Source: Streptomyces sclerotialus
GTDB lineage: Bacteria > Actinomycetota > Actinomycetes > Streptomycetales > Streptomycetaceae
Direction of reading: 5' to 3'
DNA length: 64,000 bases
NCBI GenBank assembly: GCA_000719105.1
Contig: JODX01000025.1
Span: 1 to 64,000, forward strand
The notes beneath the pieces are model-generated. The model saw nothing but the letters and a program-made list of their open reading frames with translations, searched no databases and was not told the DNA's origin. Position 1 is the first letter of the stretch. Every line of letters starts with the position of its first letter. The position numbers and the translations under genes were made by a program. This document shows positions 1-11,989 of this stretch, one piece after another.

Positions 1-505
1 GATGTACGGCGGCGACGCCGAGAACATCGCCAAGGTGCAGCCGGTCTTCGACGCGCTCAAGCCGGAGGGCGACTTCGGCGCGGTGCACGCGGGCAAGGTC
101 GGCGCCGGCCACTTCTCCAAGATGGTCCACAACGGCATCGAGTACGCCATGATGCAGGCCTACGCCGAGGGCTGGGAGCTGCTGGAGAAGGTCGACTCCG
201 TCACCGACGTGCGCGAGGTCTTCCGCTCCTGGCAGGAGGGCACCGTGATCCGCTCCTGGCTGCTCGACCTCGCCGTCAACGCGCTGAACGAGGACGAGCA
301 CCTGGACAAGCTGCGCGGCTACGCGCAGGACTCCGGCGAGGGCCGCTGGACCGTGGAGGCGGCGATCGACAACGCGGTGCCGCTGCCCGCGATCACCGCG
401 TCGCTGTTCGCCCGGTTCGCCTCCCGGCAGGACGACTCCCCGCAGATGAAGATGATCGCCGCGCTGCGCAACCAGTTCGGCGGCCACGCGGTCGAGAAGA
501 AGTAA
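1..505 (+). CDS. gnd: 6-phosphogluconate dehydrogenase, C-terminal part (truncated by window edge)
   Basis: Decarboxylates 6-phosphogluconate to ribulose 5-phosphate in the oxidative pentose phosphate pathway (cytosolic). Only the last 167 or so residues are present; the reading frame is open to the window edge, so the true start lies upstream. The visible part contains the family signature around [20 protein letters not shown] (lysine and histidine/asparagine of the substrate site) and an all-alpha C-terminal domain. It ends early (TAA) in the short actinobacterial manner, without the long tail of the E. coli enzyme. Its place just before recF matches the Streptomyces order dnaA-dnaN-gnd-recF-gyrB-gyrA, which anchors the window beside oriC. 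Confidence 0.95.
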   Translation, partial: MYGGDAENIAKVQPVFDALKPEGDFGAVHAGKVGAGHFSKMVHNGIEYAMMQAYAEGWELLEKVDSVTDVREVFRSWQEGTVIRSWLLDLAVNALNEDEHLDKLRGYAQDSGEGRWTVEAAIDNAVPLPAITASLFARFASRQDDSPQMKMIAALRNQFGGHAVEKK

Positions 506-559
506 TCCACACCCTGGGGGTGACCAGCGGGGCGATCCCCTGGCGCCCCCGGGAACGCC

Positions 560-588
560 CCGGTTGTCCACAGGTCGTGGACAACCGG
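560..588. promoter_or_regulatory. Inverted pair of DnaA-box-like sequences between gnd and recF
   Basis: A perfect 12-bp inverted repeat (560-571 with 577-588) separated by 5 nt. The left half contains TTGTCCACA (564-572), the GC-rich form of the DnaA box used by Streptomyces. The right half gives TTGTCCACG on the minus strand (576-584). The repeat lies between the gnd stop and the recF start. It could be a DnaA-binding site, or simply a stem-loop terminator for gnd, though no T-run follows. The sequence is certain; the role is inferred. Confidence 0.5.
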
Positions 589-666
589 GGGAGCCCGAAG
601 CCACGGCGGGCCCCGCCGCCGCCGCGGCCGCCCGAAGCACCACGTTGGGGAGGTCGGCACACGACC

Positions 667-1788
667 ATGCACGTCACGCATCTGTCGCTGGCCGACTTCC
701 GCTCGTACACCCGGGCCGAGGTACCCCTGGACCCGGGCGTCACCGCGTTCGTGGGCCCGAACGGGCAGGGCAAGACGAATCTGGTCGAGGCGGTCGGCTA
801 TCTCGCGACCCTCGGCAGCCACCGCGTCGCCTCGGACGCGCCCCTGGTCCGTATGGGCGCCGAGCGGGCGGTCGTCCGGGCCCAGGTCCGCCAGGGCGAC
901 CGGCAGCAGCTCGTCGAGCTGGAGCTGAACCCGGGCAAGGCGAACCGCGCCCGCATCAACAGGTCCTCGCAGGTCAGGCCGCGTGACGTCCTGGGCATCG
1001 TACGGACCGTGCTGTTCGCACCCGAGGACCTCTCCCTGGTCAAGGGCGATCCCGGCGAGCGGCGTCGCTTCCTCGACGAACTGATCACGGCGCGCTCCCC
1101 CCGGATGGCCGGCGTGCGCTCCGACTACGACCGGGTCCTCAAGCAGCGCAACACGCTTTTGAAGTCGGCCGCGCTCGCCCGTCGGCACGGCGGCCGCTCC
1201 ATGGACCTGTCGACCCTCGACGTGTGGGACCAGCACCTCGCGCGCGCGGGAGCCGAACTGCTCGCCCAGCGCCTGGACCTGGTGGCCACCATGGAGCCGC
1301 TCACCGACAAGGCCTACGAGCAGCTCGCGCCCGGCGGCGGGCCCGTCGCCCTGGAGTACAAGCCGTCCGCGCCCGGCGAGGGCCACACGCGCGAGGAGCT
1401 GTACGAGCAGCTGACGGCCGCTCTCGCCGAGGCCCGCAAGCAGGAGATCGAGCGGGGCGTGACCCTGGTGGGCCCGCACCGCGACGACCTGGTGCTCAAG
1501 CTCGGTCAGCTCCCCGCCAAGGGGTACGCGTCCCACGGTGAGTCCTGGTCGTACGCGCTGGCGCTGCGCCTCGCCTCGTACGACCTGCTGCGCGCGGAGG
1601 GCAACGAACCCGTGCTCGTCCTCGACGACGTGTTCGCCGAGCTGGACGCCCGCAGGAGGGAGCGGCTGGCCGAGATCGTCGCCCCCGGTGAACAGGTGCT
1701 GGTCACTGCCGCGGTCGACGACGACGTACCGGGCGTGCTGACCGGGACGCGGTACGCGGTGTCGGGCGGAACGGTGGAGCGCGCATGA
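667..1788 (+). CDS. recF: DNA replication and repair protein RecF
   Basis: SMC-like ATPase that helps load RecA at single-strand gaps and stalled forks. 373 residues from the ATG at 667, the family's usual length. The Walker A motif GPNGQGKT lies at residues 30-37, the ABC-like signature region follows, and Walker B with the D-loop ([11 protein letters not shown]) is near the C-terminus. I chose 667 because the family N-terminus [13 protein letters not shown] begins there; upstream in-frame residues are low-complexity. A GGGGAGG sequence at 647-653 is a rather distant ribosome site. The stop overlaps the next gene by 4 bp (ATGA), suggesting translational coupling. Confidence 0.97.
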   Translation: MHVTHLSLADFRSYTRAEVPLDPGVTAFVGPNGQGKTNLVEAVGYLATLGSHRVASDAPLVRMGAERAVVRAQVRQGDRQQLVELELNPGKANRARINRSSQVRPRDVLGIVRTVLFAPEDLSLVKGDPGERRRFLDELITARSPRMAGVRSDYDRVLKQRNTLLKSAALARRHGGRSMDLSTLDVWDQHLARAGAELLAQRLDLVATMEPLTDKAYEQLAPGGGPVALEYKPSAPGEGHTREELYEQLTAALAEARKQEIERGVTLVGPHRDDLVLKLGQLPAKGYASHGESWSYALALRLASYDLLRAEGNEPVLVLDDVFAELDARRRERLAEIVAPGEQVLVTAAVDDDVPGVLTGTRYAVSGGTVERA

Positions 1789-2357
1789 GCGGCGACGGAC
1801 CCGCACCGGACCCGCGGAAACCGGACCCCGGGAAAGCCGCGCCCCGGAAGGCGCCCGAGCCCTCCGGCGTCGACCTCGCGCGCGTGGCGCTCCGGGCGGC
1901 GAGGGAGGCGGCACGCGCGCGGGGGGACGCCGCCCAGCAGAAGCGGCAGGCCCGGCGCGGTGGCGGGCTGCGCTCCGGCGCGCGTGCCGACGGCCGCGAC
2001 CCGATGGCCCTCGGCTCCGCGATCAACCGTCTGATCACCGAACGCGGATGGGAGGCCCCCGCGGCCGTCGGCGGTGTCATGGGGCGCTGGCCGGAGATCG
2101 TCGGCGAGGACGTGGCCAAGCACTGTGTGCCCGAGAAGTACGACGAGGACGAGCGCATCCTGACCGTGCGCTGCGACTCCACGGCCTGGGCGACCAACCT
2201 TCGCCTGCTGGCCCCGCAACTGGTCGCCCGGCTGAACCAGGACCTCGGCCACGGACGGGTCGCGCTGATCAAGGTGCAGGGCCCCGGGGGCCCCGCCCGC
2301 CGCTACGGTCCGCTGCGCGCCCCCGGCAGCACCGGACCCGGGGACACCTACGGCTGA
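1785..2357 (+). CDS. DUF721 (DciA-like) protein
   Basis: A 190-residue protein with a basic, disordered N-terminal third (Arg, Ala and Pro rich, about residues 1-70) and a C-terminal DUF721 domain (about 75-175) including the GRWPEIVG and [15 protein letters not shown] stretches typical of the family. Related proteins (DciA) act with the replicative helicase DnaB in bacteria that lack DnaC. That role is family knowledge, not visible here. The start overlaps the recF stop (ATGA), and the position between recF and gyrB is the conserved actinobacterial one. Confidence 0.9.
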   Translation: MSGDGPAPDPRKPDPGKAAPRKAPEPSGVDLARVALRAAREAARARGDAAQQKRQARRGGGLRSGARADGRDPMALGSAINRLITERGWEAPAAVGGVMGRWPEIVGEDVAKHCVPEKYDEDERILTVRCDSTAWATNLRLLAPQLVARLNQDLGHGRVALIKVQGPGGPARRYGPLRAPGSTGPGDTYG

Positions 2358-4871
<2,514 letters not shown>

Positions 4872-4921
4872 GTCGGTCCCAGCCGCCCGGCTGACCGCAC
4901 CAGGAAGGATCTTCACCGGCA

Positions 4922-7516
<2,595 letters not shown>

Positions 7517-7534
7517 CGCGAGGAGTGAGTCATC

Positions 7535-8299
7535 GTGAGCGGAGCCACGGGCGCCGGATCGACCGGTACGGAAACGGACGGCGGCCGTGGCTCCGCCACA
7601 GGCTCGACTGCCTCTCACGACTCCGAGGAATCCCAGGGGGGAACTGTGACGGACGCCCGAGGTCCGCAGACACAGCAGTACGCGACCGATGGGGGATCGG
7701 CTGCTCCCGGTGACCGGCCCACGACCCAGTTCGCTTCGCCGTTGCCCAGGGAGCGCCGGTCGAAGCAGCAGTCCGGGCCGTACCACCCGCCGCAGGCCTA
7801 CCGTACGGCTCCGGAGGGCCAGGAAAGCCCTGGTGGCGCACCGGAGGGGCCGGAGGGGCCGACGAGCCCCGCAGGAGGCCCTGGGGGCGCCGTGCGCCGC
7901 CCACGCACCGGCGCGCGCACCACGCCTCGTACCCGCAAGGCTCGGCTGCGCGTGGCCAAGGCCGACCCGTGGTCGGTGATGAAGGTCAGCTTCCTGCTCT
8001 CCATCGCGCTCGGCATCTGCACGATCGTCGCTGCCGCTGTGCTCTGGATGGTCATGGACGCGATGGGTGTCTTCTCGACGGTCGGCGGCACGATCTCCGA
8101 GGCGACGGGCTCGAACGAGTCGAACGGCTTTGACCTGCAGTCGTTCCTGTCCCTGCCCAACGTCCTGCTCTTCACCTCGATCATCGCGGTCATCGACGTG
8201 GTCCTCGCCACGGCGCTGGCGACGCTGGGCGCGTTCATCTACAACCTGTCCGCCGGCTTCGTGGGCGGTGTGGAGCTGACGCTCGCCGAGGACGAGTGA
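7535..8299 (+). CDS. DUF3566 membrane protein
   Basis: A 254-residue protein with a long disordered N-terminus (Ser, Gly, Pro and Gln rich, about 1-145) followed by a DUF3566 domain with two membrane segments, near residues 150-175 and 205-235. The family sits downstream of gyrA in most actinobacteria; its function is unknown. The GTG at 7535 follows AGGAG (7521-7525). A second in-frame GTG at 7646 follows AGGGGGG and is an alternative start that would remove 37 residues. It is 18 bp from gyrA, so likely co-transcribed. Confidence 0.85.
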   Translation: MSGATGAGSTGTETDGGRGSATGSTASHDSEESQGGTVTDARGPQTQQYATDGGSAAPGDRPTTQFASPLPRERRSKQQSGPYHPPQAYRTAPEGQESPGGAPEGPEGPTSPAGGPGGAVRRPRTGARTTPRTRKARLRVAKADPWSVMKVSFLLSIALGICTIVAAAVLWMVMDAMGVFSTVGGTISEATGSNESNGFDLQSFLSLPNVLLFTSIIAVIDVVLATALATLGAFIYNLSAGFVGGVELTLAEDE

Positions 8300-8348
8300 G
8301 CGTGCGGGTGCGCTGCCGCTGCGGCCGGCGCGGTGGCCGCCCCGGCTT

Positions 8349-8376
8349 CCGGCGGGGCCTCGGAAGGCCCCGCCGG
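8349..8376 (+). terminator. Hairpin terminator after the gyrase/DUF3566 unit
   Basis: Perfect 12-bp GC-rich stem (8349-8360 with 8365-8376) with a CGGA tetraloop, 50 bp past the DUF3566 stop. There is no long T-run, which is normal for Streptomyces terminators. Confidence 0.7.
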
Positions 8377-8385
8377 GTATCGATT

Positions 8386-8414
8386 TTGGGACTGCCCACG
8401 TAGTGCGCTAATCT
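8386..8414 (+). promoter_or_regulatory. Probable promoter of tRNA-Ile
   Basis: TTGGGA (8386-8391) and TAATCT (8409-8414) are separated by 17 bp and lie 38 bp before the mature tRNA, a normal housekeeping-sigma arrangement. The same TAATCT hexamer with following TCT/TCA context occurs before tRNA-Leu (33570-33575). Confidence 0.55.
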
Positions 8415-8452
8415 TCAGGAGTCAGCGCGCGGGACACACCGCAAAGCGCGGC

Positions 8453-8529
8453 GGGGCTATAGCTCAGTTGGTTAGAGCGCATCCCTGATAAGGATGAGGC
8501 CACAGGTTCAAATCCTGTTAGCCCCACCA
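8453..8529 (+). tRNA. tRNA-Ile (GAT anticodon)
   Basis: A full cloverleaf can be drawn. The acceptor stem GGGGCTA (8453-8459) pairs with TAGCCCC (8519-8525). The anticodon stem CATCC/GGATG encloses loop CTGATAA with anticodon GAT at 8487-8489. The T loop is TTCAAAT. The 3' CCA is encoded (8527-8529). 77 nt. Confidence 0.97.
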
Positions 8530-8533
8530 GCTG

Positions 8534-8567
8534 AAAGACCCTCGGTCCGATTGGGCCGGGGGTCTTT
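8534..8567 (+). terminator. tRNA-Ile terminator
   Basis: A 15-bp stem (8534-8548 with 8553-8567, two G-U wobbles) with loop GATT begins 4 nt after the tRNA. The 3' arm ends in TCTTT. Confidence 0.85.
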
Positions 8568-8658
8568 GGCGTCTACGGCTGACATCAGTGGTGGTCGCGG
8601 AACCAGCTCCCAGAGCCCAAGCGTCGTGCTTGGTACGCATGAGTCTCGGGGAGGGCCA

Positions 8659-8796
8659 GTGGAAGGCGATCCGCCGTGGTGGGGAATCTTCGTGATCTCA
8701 GCAGGGGCGACGGTGGTTCTCGGAGCGATCCTTCTGGCAGTGGTCGCCACGATCGCTCTCGGAGCGGGCTGGGTTCGTAGGAGGCTCACGCGCTAG
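8659..8796 (+). CDS. Small single-span membrane protein
   Basis: A 45-residue open frame from a GTG at 8659, preceded by GGGGAGGG (8648-8654), a strong ribosome site. After a short polar start (VEGDPPWW) it has one hydrophobic segment of about 28 residues (roughly 10-37) and ends in a positively charged tail, WVRRRLTR, suggesting a cytoplasmic C-terminus. I do not recognise a family. The longer frame upstream overlaps the tRNA and terminator and is not real. A small leaderless-type membrane peptide is plausible, but the gene could be spurious. Confidence 0.5.
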   Translation: MEGDPPWWGIFVISAGATVVLGAILLAVVATIALGAGWVRRRLTR

Positions 8797-8824
8797 TCCT
8801 CCAACGCCAGGCATCTGGCTTGGC

Positions 8825-8835
8825 GGGGGGGGGGG
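8825..8835. repeat. Run of 11 guanines
   Basis: A G11 homopolymer directly after the stop codon of the leftward gene at 8836 and 28 bp past the stop of the rightward small membrane gene. Long G runs are slippage-prone and also sequencing-error-prone. Here it lies between convergent genes, so length changes would not alter either product. Confidence 0.8.
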
Positions 8836-9213
8836 CTATCCACCGGCAGCAGAAGAGAACAGTGCCGCCGTGCCCCCGAGGACAACCAGCTGCACGATGC
8901 CAGGAATACGCCAGCCCAGGGCGAGGAGGCCACCGCCTGTGACCACTGCGCCGCCTACCAGTAGCCACGATGCCTGCGATGCCGATTCCGACGCACGCGA
9001 CGCATTGGTGGTGTCACTGTCGTAGCTGTCGGCCCATCCCGCTATCCCGTAGACGTACACCGCGCAGGCGATGACCATGAAGTCGATGACGAGCAGCGCC
9101 ACACCGGCCCAGATCTGCTCGCCGGTTGACGGTATCTTCGCCTGTCCCATGCCCACTGCCGTCCCGTCCTCAGACCCGTAGACAGCGATTGTCGGGTCGA
9201 AGATGTTGCTCAC
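8836..9213 (-). CDS. Hypothetical membrane protein
   Basis: 125 residues if started at the GTG at 9213 (N-terminus VSNIFDPTIAVYGSEDG); an ATG at 9150 would give 104. Neither has a strong ribosome site, so the start is uncertain. It has two or three membrane segments: about residues 33-53 (WAGVALLVIDFMVIACAVYV), 85-105 and 108-120, with a polar Ser/Asp-rich loop between the first two. No family is recognised. It is convergent with the small membrane gene at 8659 and lies in a stretch of lineage-specific-looking genes after tRNA-Ile. Confidence 0.55.
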   Translation of the reverse strand: MSNIFDPTIAVYGSEDGTAVGMGQAKIPSTGEQIWAGVALLVIDFMVIACAVYVYGIAGWADSYDSDTTNASRASESASQASWLLVGGAVVTGGGLLALGWRIPGIVQLVVLGGTAALFSSAAGG

Positions 9214-9413
9214 GAAACCCGTACGCCACGAATTTCCCTGAGAGGCGGGGCGGTCCAGTGCTCGGGCGCCGTTGTGCGGCGGGCCATGGACCGTGTCACA
9301 GGCGTCGTTCCGATCGGGTTCGGCATGAGGGTGGCTGCGACTCGGGCCTGACCACTCAGCCCTGAGAAGACAGAGACCACGGATTGGAGTCGGTGGGCCC
9401 CACAGCACGAGTT

Positions 9414-9437
9414 CCCCCAACCGTTCGCGGTTGGGGG
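9414..9437 (-). terminator. Hairpin terminator of the DUF6344 gene
   Basis: Perfect 10-bp stem (9414-9423 with 9428-9437) closed by a TTCG loop (the stable UUCG tetraloop class on the + strand), 44 bp beyond the stop of the leftward gene ending at 9482. It could serve either strand. Confidence 0.7.
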
Positions 9438-9481
9438 CCCGTGTGGAGCGGAGAACGTCAGAGGCGAGGGCGGGGGCGGTA

Positions 9482-9865
9482 TCACTCCCGGGGAATCGGT
9501 ACCGGGGCCGGTGACAGGACCTCCGTGCTGTCCGTGACGTCCGCGGCTGCCGTGTCGGTGTCCGTGACCGAGTCCGTTGTACGGCTCGTCGTGGCGTCCG
9601 AGGCGGGGCGGATGCGGCAGGACGGGGAGGAGCCGTGGGCTTCCGCGCGGATCCGCTGTTTCATCGTGGGAGGCAGTGAGCGTCCGGGAGGCGCGATCCG
9701 GGACGGTGCCGCGGGCCTTGCCGCCGCCGGTGTGCTGTTGCACGCCGACTCGGTCTGCGGTACCGCGACGGACGCCGTGGTCGTGATGAGTCCGAGCGCC
9801 GTGCACAGCGCGAGGAAGGCGGTGACGAGGGTGGTCCACAGCTTCATGACCGTGTTCCGGGCCAT
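9482..9865 (-). CDS. Secreted DUF6344-type protein
   Basis: 127 residues from an ATG at 9865 with GAGGTG five bases upstream, a good ribosome site. The N-terminus is a clear export signal: basic MARNTVMKLW, then a hydrophobic stretch of about 20 residues (LVTAFLALCTALGLITTTAS) and a likely cleavage region near residues 33-36. The rest is Pro, Ala, Ser and Thr rich, low in structure, with two cysteines. I recognise the N-terminal pattern from small Streptomyces proteins labelled DUF6344, of unknown function. A hairpin follows at 9414. Confidence 0.7.
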   Translation of the reverse strand: MARNTVMKLWTTLVTAFLALCTALGLITTTASVAVPQTESACNSTPAAARPAAPSRIAPPGRSLPPTMKQRIRAEAHGSSPSCRIRPASDATTSRTTDSVTDTDTAAADVTDSTEVLSPAPVPIPRE

Positions 9866-10127
9866 GGCACCTCACTTTCGGGTTGGGCGATTTGCGTACT
9901 TTCCTCATGATGTGTATGCGGAGTGCGAAGTGGGGGACCGACGCCCCTGGCGCGTCGACCTTCGGATGAACACCACCCGGATGGGCGCAAGAGGGTGGGA
10001 TTGTCATAGATCGAGGCCATCCGGCCGTGGGCGTTCCGTGATCCCTGGTGCGATCAGCCTCAGATCGGAGGGGTGTGGACCGCTCCTGGCGCGGTAATCC
10101 GCTAGGGAGTTGGCCGTCGACGCAGAT

Positions 10128-10157
10128 CACTGATCGATATCGATCGGTGTGTATAGT
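10128..10157 (+). promoter_or_regulatory. Operator-like palindrome and -10 box before the DLW-39 gene
   Basis: A 14-bp perfect palindrome, GATCGATATCGATC (10132-10145), extends to a 22-bp near-palindrome (10128-10149, one mismatch pair). It is followed at once by TATAGT (10152-10157), a good -10 hexamer. The palindrome would occupy the -35/spacer region, the expected place for a repressor. The start codon at 10202 is 44 bp downstream. The rest of the 9866-10201 gap shows nothing else I can name. Confidence 0.55.
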
Positions 10158-10201
10158 CGGGCGCCAGAAGTCCCCTACGTCAAGAAAGACGAGGTCGCGC
10201 G

Positions 10202-10330
10202 GTGAAGAAGCTTCTCCTGGTCGCACTGGCCGCCATCGGCGGGCTCCTCGTGTACCGCCAGATCCAGGCGGATCGGGCCGAGCAGGATCTGTGGACGGAG
10301 GCGACCGACTCCGTGCCCACGGGTTCGTGA
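10202..10330 (+). CDS. DLW-39 family microprotein
   Basis: A 42-residue protein starting at GTG 10202, with GAGG at 10191-10194. It begins MKKLLLVALAAIGGLLVYRQ, a single hydrophobic segment, followed by IQADRAEQDLWTEATD, which contains the D-L-W triad that names the family. Such proteins are found in most Streptomyces near tRNA-Ile and the gyrase genes; their function is unknown. A membrane-anchored peptide with a short polar tail is the likely topology. A strong terminator lies 22 bp past the stop. Confidence 0.9.
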   Translation: MKKLLLVALAAIGGLLVYRQIQADRAEQDLWTEATDSVPTGS

Positions 10331-10352
10331 GTGCCGACACCAGTCTCAGAAC

Positions 10353-10385
10353 AGACCCCGACCGCTTCCTTCGCGGTCGGGGTCT
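10353..10385 (+). terminator. Terminator of the DLW-39 gene
   Basis: Perfect 13-bp stem (10353-10365 with 10373-10385), loop TTCCTTC, followed by T-rich sequence. Confidence 0.85.
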
Positions 10386-10554
10386 TGTGTTGCACGGGTG
10401 GGCCGGAGCGGCTCTTGTGCCGGTCGGGTCGCCCGGAAAGGATCGAGCCCGCGGAGGAGGCGTGTTTCGGGCAGTCATCGGCGGAGAGCGGGTGACGTCC
10501 GGGCCGGCGGGGCAGGATGGGCGGCGTCCGAGGCTATGACGAGGGGGGCGCGTG

Positions 10555-11967
10555 ATGGGGCGGCGCACGGTCCGGTGGCGAGTGGCGGCAGCCGCGGCGG
10601 TGCTCCTGTGCGGGGCCGGCGCACTGTCCCCTCCCGCGGTGGCCGCCCCCGACCCGGACGCCGCTCCCTATGTCTTCGCCGAGGACGCCCGTACGGTCGA
10701 GGGCGCGACGAACACCGCGGGCGCCGTACAGCTCGCCCGCGGGAAGACGTACCGCAGCTCCGTCCCCGAGGACGGCAAGCTCTACTACCGTCTCGACCTC
10801 GACGACGCGGACAACGCCTACGTCTCCGCCACGGCCGTCCCCGGGCCGGGTACGACGGTCGCCTCCTCGGAGGGCCTCAAGGTGACGGTGCAGGACGCGG
10901 AGGGACACCGGTGCTCCTCCGGGACGGCCCGTTTCGGCCCGACGAGCAGCCCGCGTCCGATCACCGCCTGGGCGATGCGCGAGATCGGCCGCGATGCGTA
11001 CATGTGCCAGGGGGCCGGGACGTACCACCTGCTCGTCGAGCGCATCGGTGCGGGAACGTCGGCGGAGGGGACGCGGAGCGGCGACTGGGGACTGGAGCTC
11101 CAGCACGTGTGGGAACCGCCCGTGAAGGAGACCGGTGCCACGGCGGCGGCACCGGAGAGCTGGAACTCCGCGCCGCCCGAGACCGTCACGGACGGCGGCG
11201 GCCGGCGCACGGGCGGTACGAGTTTCGCGACGGCGAGCCCCGTAGGCCAGGGCGTATGGGAGGAGACGGGCGATCTGAGACCCGGGCAGACGCTCTACTA
11301 CAAGGTGCCCGTGGGCTGGGGCCGGCAGGTGTACGCCACGGCCGAGCTCGGCAGCGCGAACGGCGGCGGGGACGGCTTCACGGGCAACGCGGCCGTCATG
11401 TCCCTCTACAACCCCGTACGGGGACTCGTGGACGACATGAGGTCCCCCTACGACGGCCGTCAGCGGTCCATCACCCTGGATCCGCTGCCGCCCGTGCACC
11501 ACGACAACCGTTTCGCCGTCGACGACCAGACGAAGGGCATGCGGTTCGCGGGCTGGTACTACCTCGCGGTGCACCTCGGGACGTCGGTCGCGGACCGCTT
11601 CGGTGACAGGCCGATCGGGCTGACGCTGCGGGTGCGGGTGGCGGGCTCGGAGGACGACGGGCCCGAGTATGTCGGGGAGTCCGAGCCGCGGAGTGTGTTC
11701 GCTGTCACGGACGAGGACCGGAGCGAGGCGGAGAGCAAGGAGGCCACCAGGGCCGCGGGTGGCGGGGGCGCCGGGAGCTCCGGCGGGGACGAGGATTCCA
11801 ACGGGATCGGGAGCGGAGCGTCCTCGAACGCGGCCCGGGAGCCGGGGGACGACGCCACCGCCATGAAGCTGCTGGCTGCGGGAGGCATCGGAACCGGCAG
11901 TCTGCTGCTTCTGATGCTCGGGCTGTGGACGCTCGTGGCGCGGCGGCGCGCGGCTGCTTGGCGGTAG
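10555..11967 (+). CDS. Secreted, C-terminally anchored protein with two beta-sandwich-like repeats
   Basis: About 470 residues. The ATG at 10555 (or the adjacent GTG at 10552) follows GAGGGGG (10541-10547). It has a signal peptide (about 1-30: Arg-rich start, long Ala/Val/Leu core, cut near VAA-PD). Two similar segments follow, near 50-180 (LYYRLDLDDADNAYVSA) and 225-360 (TLYYKVPVGWGRQVYATAEL), resembling pre-peptidase C-terminal (PPC) type beta-sandwiches. Then come a Gly/Ser/Glu-rich linker, one membrane span (about 440-462) and a basic tail RRRAAAWR. Function unknown. It is convergent with the Ser/Thr kinase gene ending at 11990, 22 bp away. Confidence 0.75.
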   Translation: MGRRTVRWRVAAAAAVLLCGAGALSPPAVAAPDPDAAPYVFAEDARTVEGATNTAGAVQLARGKTYRSSVPEDGKLYYRLDLDDADNAYVSATAVPGPGTTVASSEGLKVTVQDAEGHRCSSGTARFGPTSSPRPITAWAMREIGRDAYMCQGAGTYHLLVERIGAGTSAEGTRSGDWGLELQHVWEPPVKETGATAAAPESWNSAPPETVTDGGGRRTGGTSFATASPVGQGVWEETGDLRPGQTLYYKVPVGWGRQVYATAELGSANGGGDGFTGNAAVMSLYNPVRGLVDDMRSPYDGRQRSITLDPLPPVHHDNRFAVDDQTKGMRFAGWYYLAVHLGTSVADRFGDRPIGLTLRVRVAGSEDDGPEYVGESEPRSVFAVTDEDRSEAESKEATRAAGGGGAGSSGGDEDSNGIGSGASSNAAREPGDDATAMKLLAAGGIGTGSLLLLMLGLWTLVARRRAAAWR

Positions 11968-11989
11968 TCCGGGCGGCAGTGCGGTCCGG

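Noticed and set aside
319..1914. Long minus-strand open frame opposite recF
   Set aside because: Antisense frames stay open in GC-rich genes. It has no family similarity and covers gnd and recF.
8453..8529. tRNA-Ile as an integrated-element attachment site
   Set aside because: No second copy of the tRNA 3' end and no integrase gene is present in the window.
9384..10097. Plus-strand open frame opposite the DUF6344 gene
   Set aside because: The minus-strand reading has a signal peptide and a strong ribosome site; the plus reading has neither.
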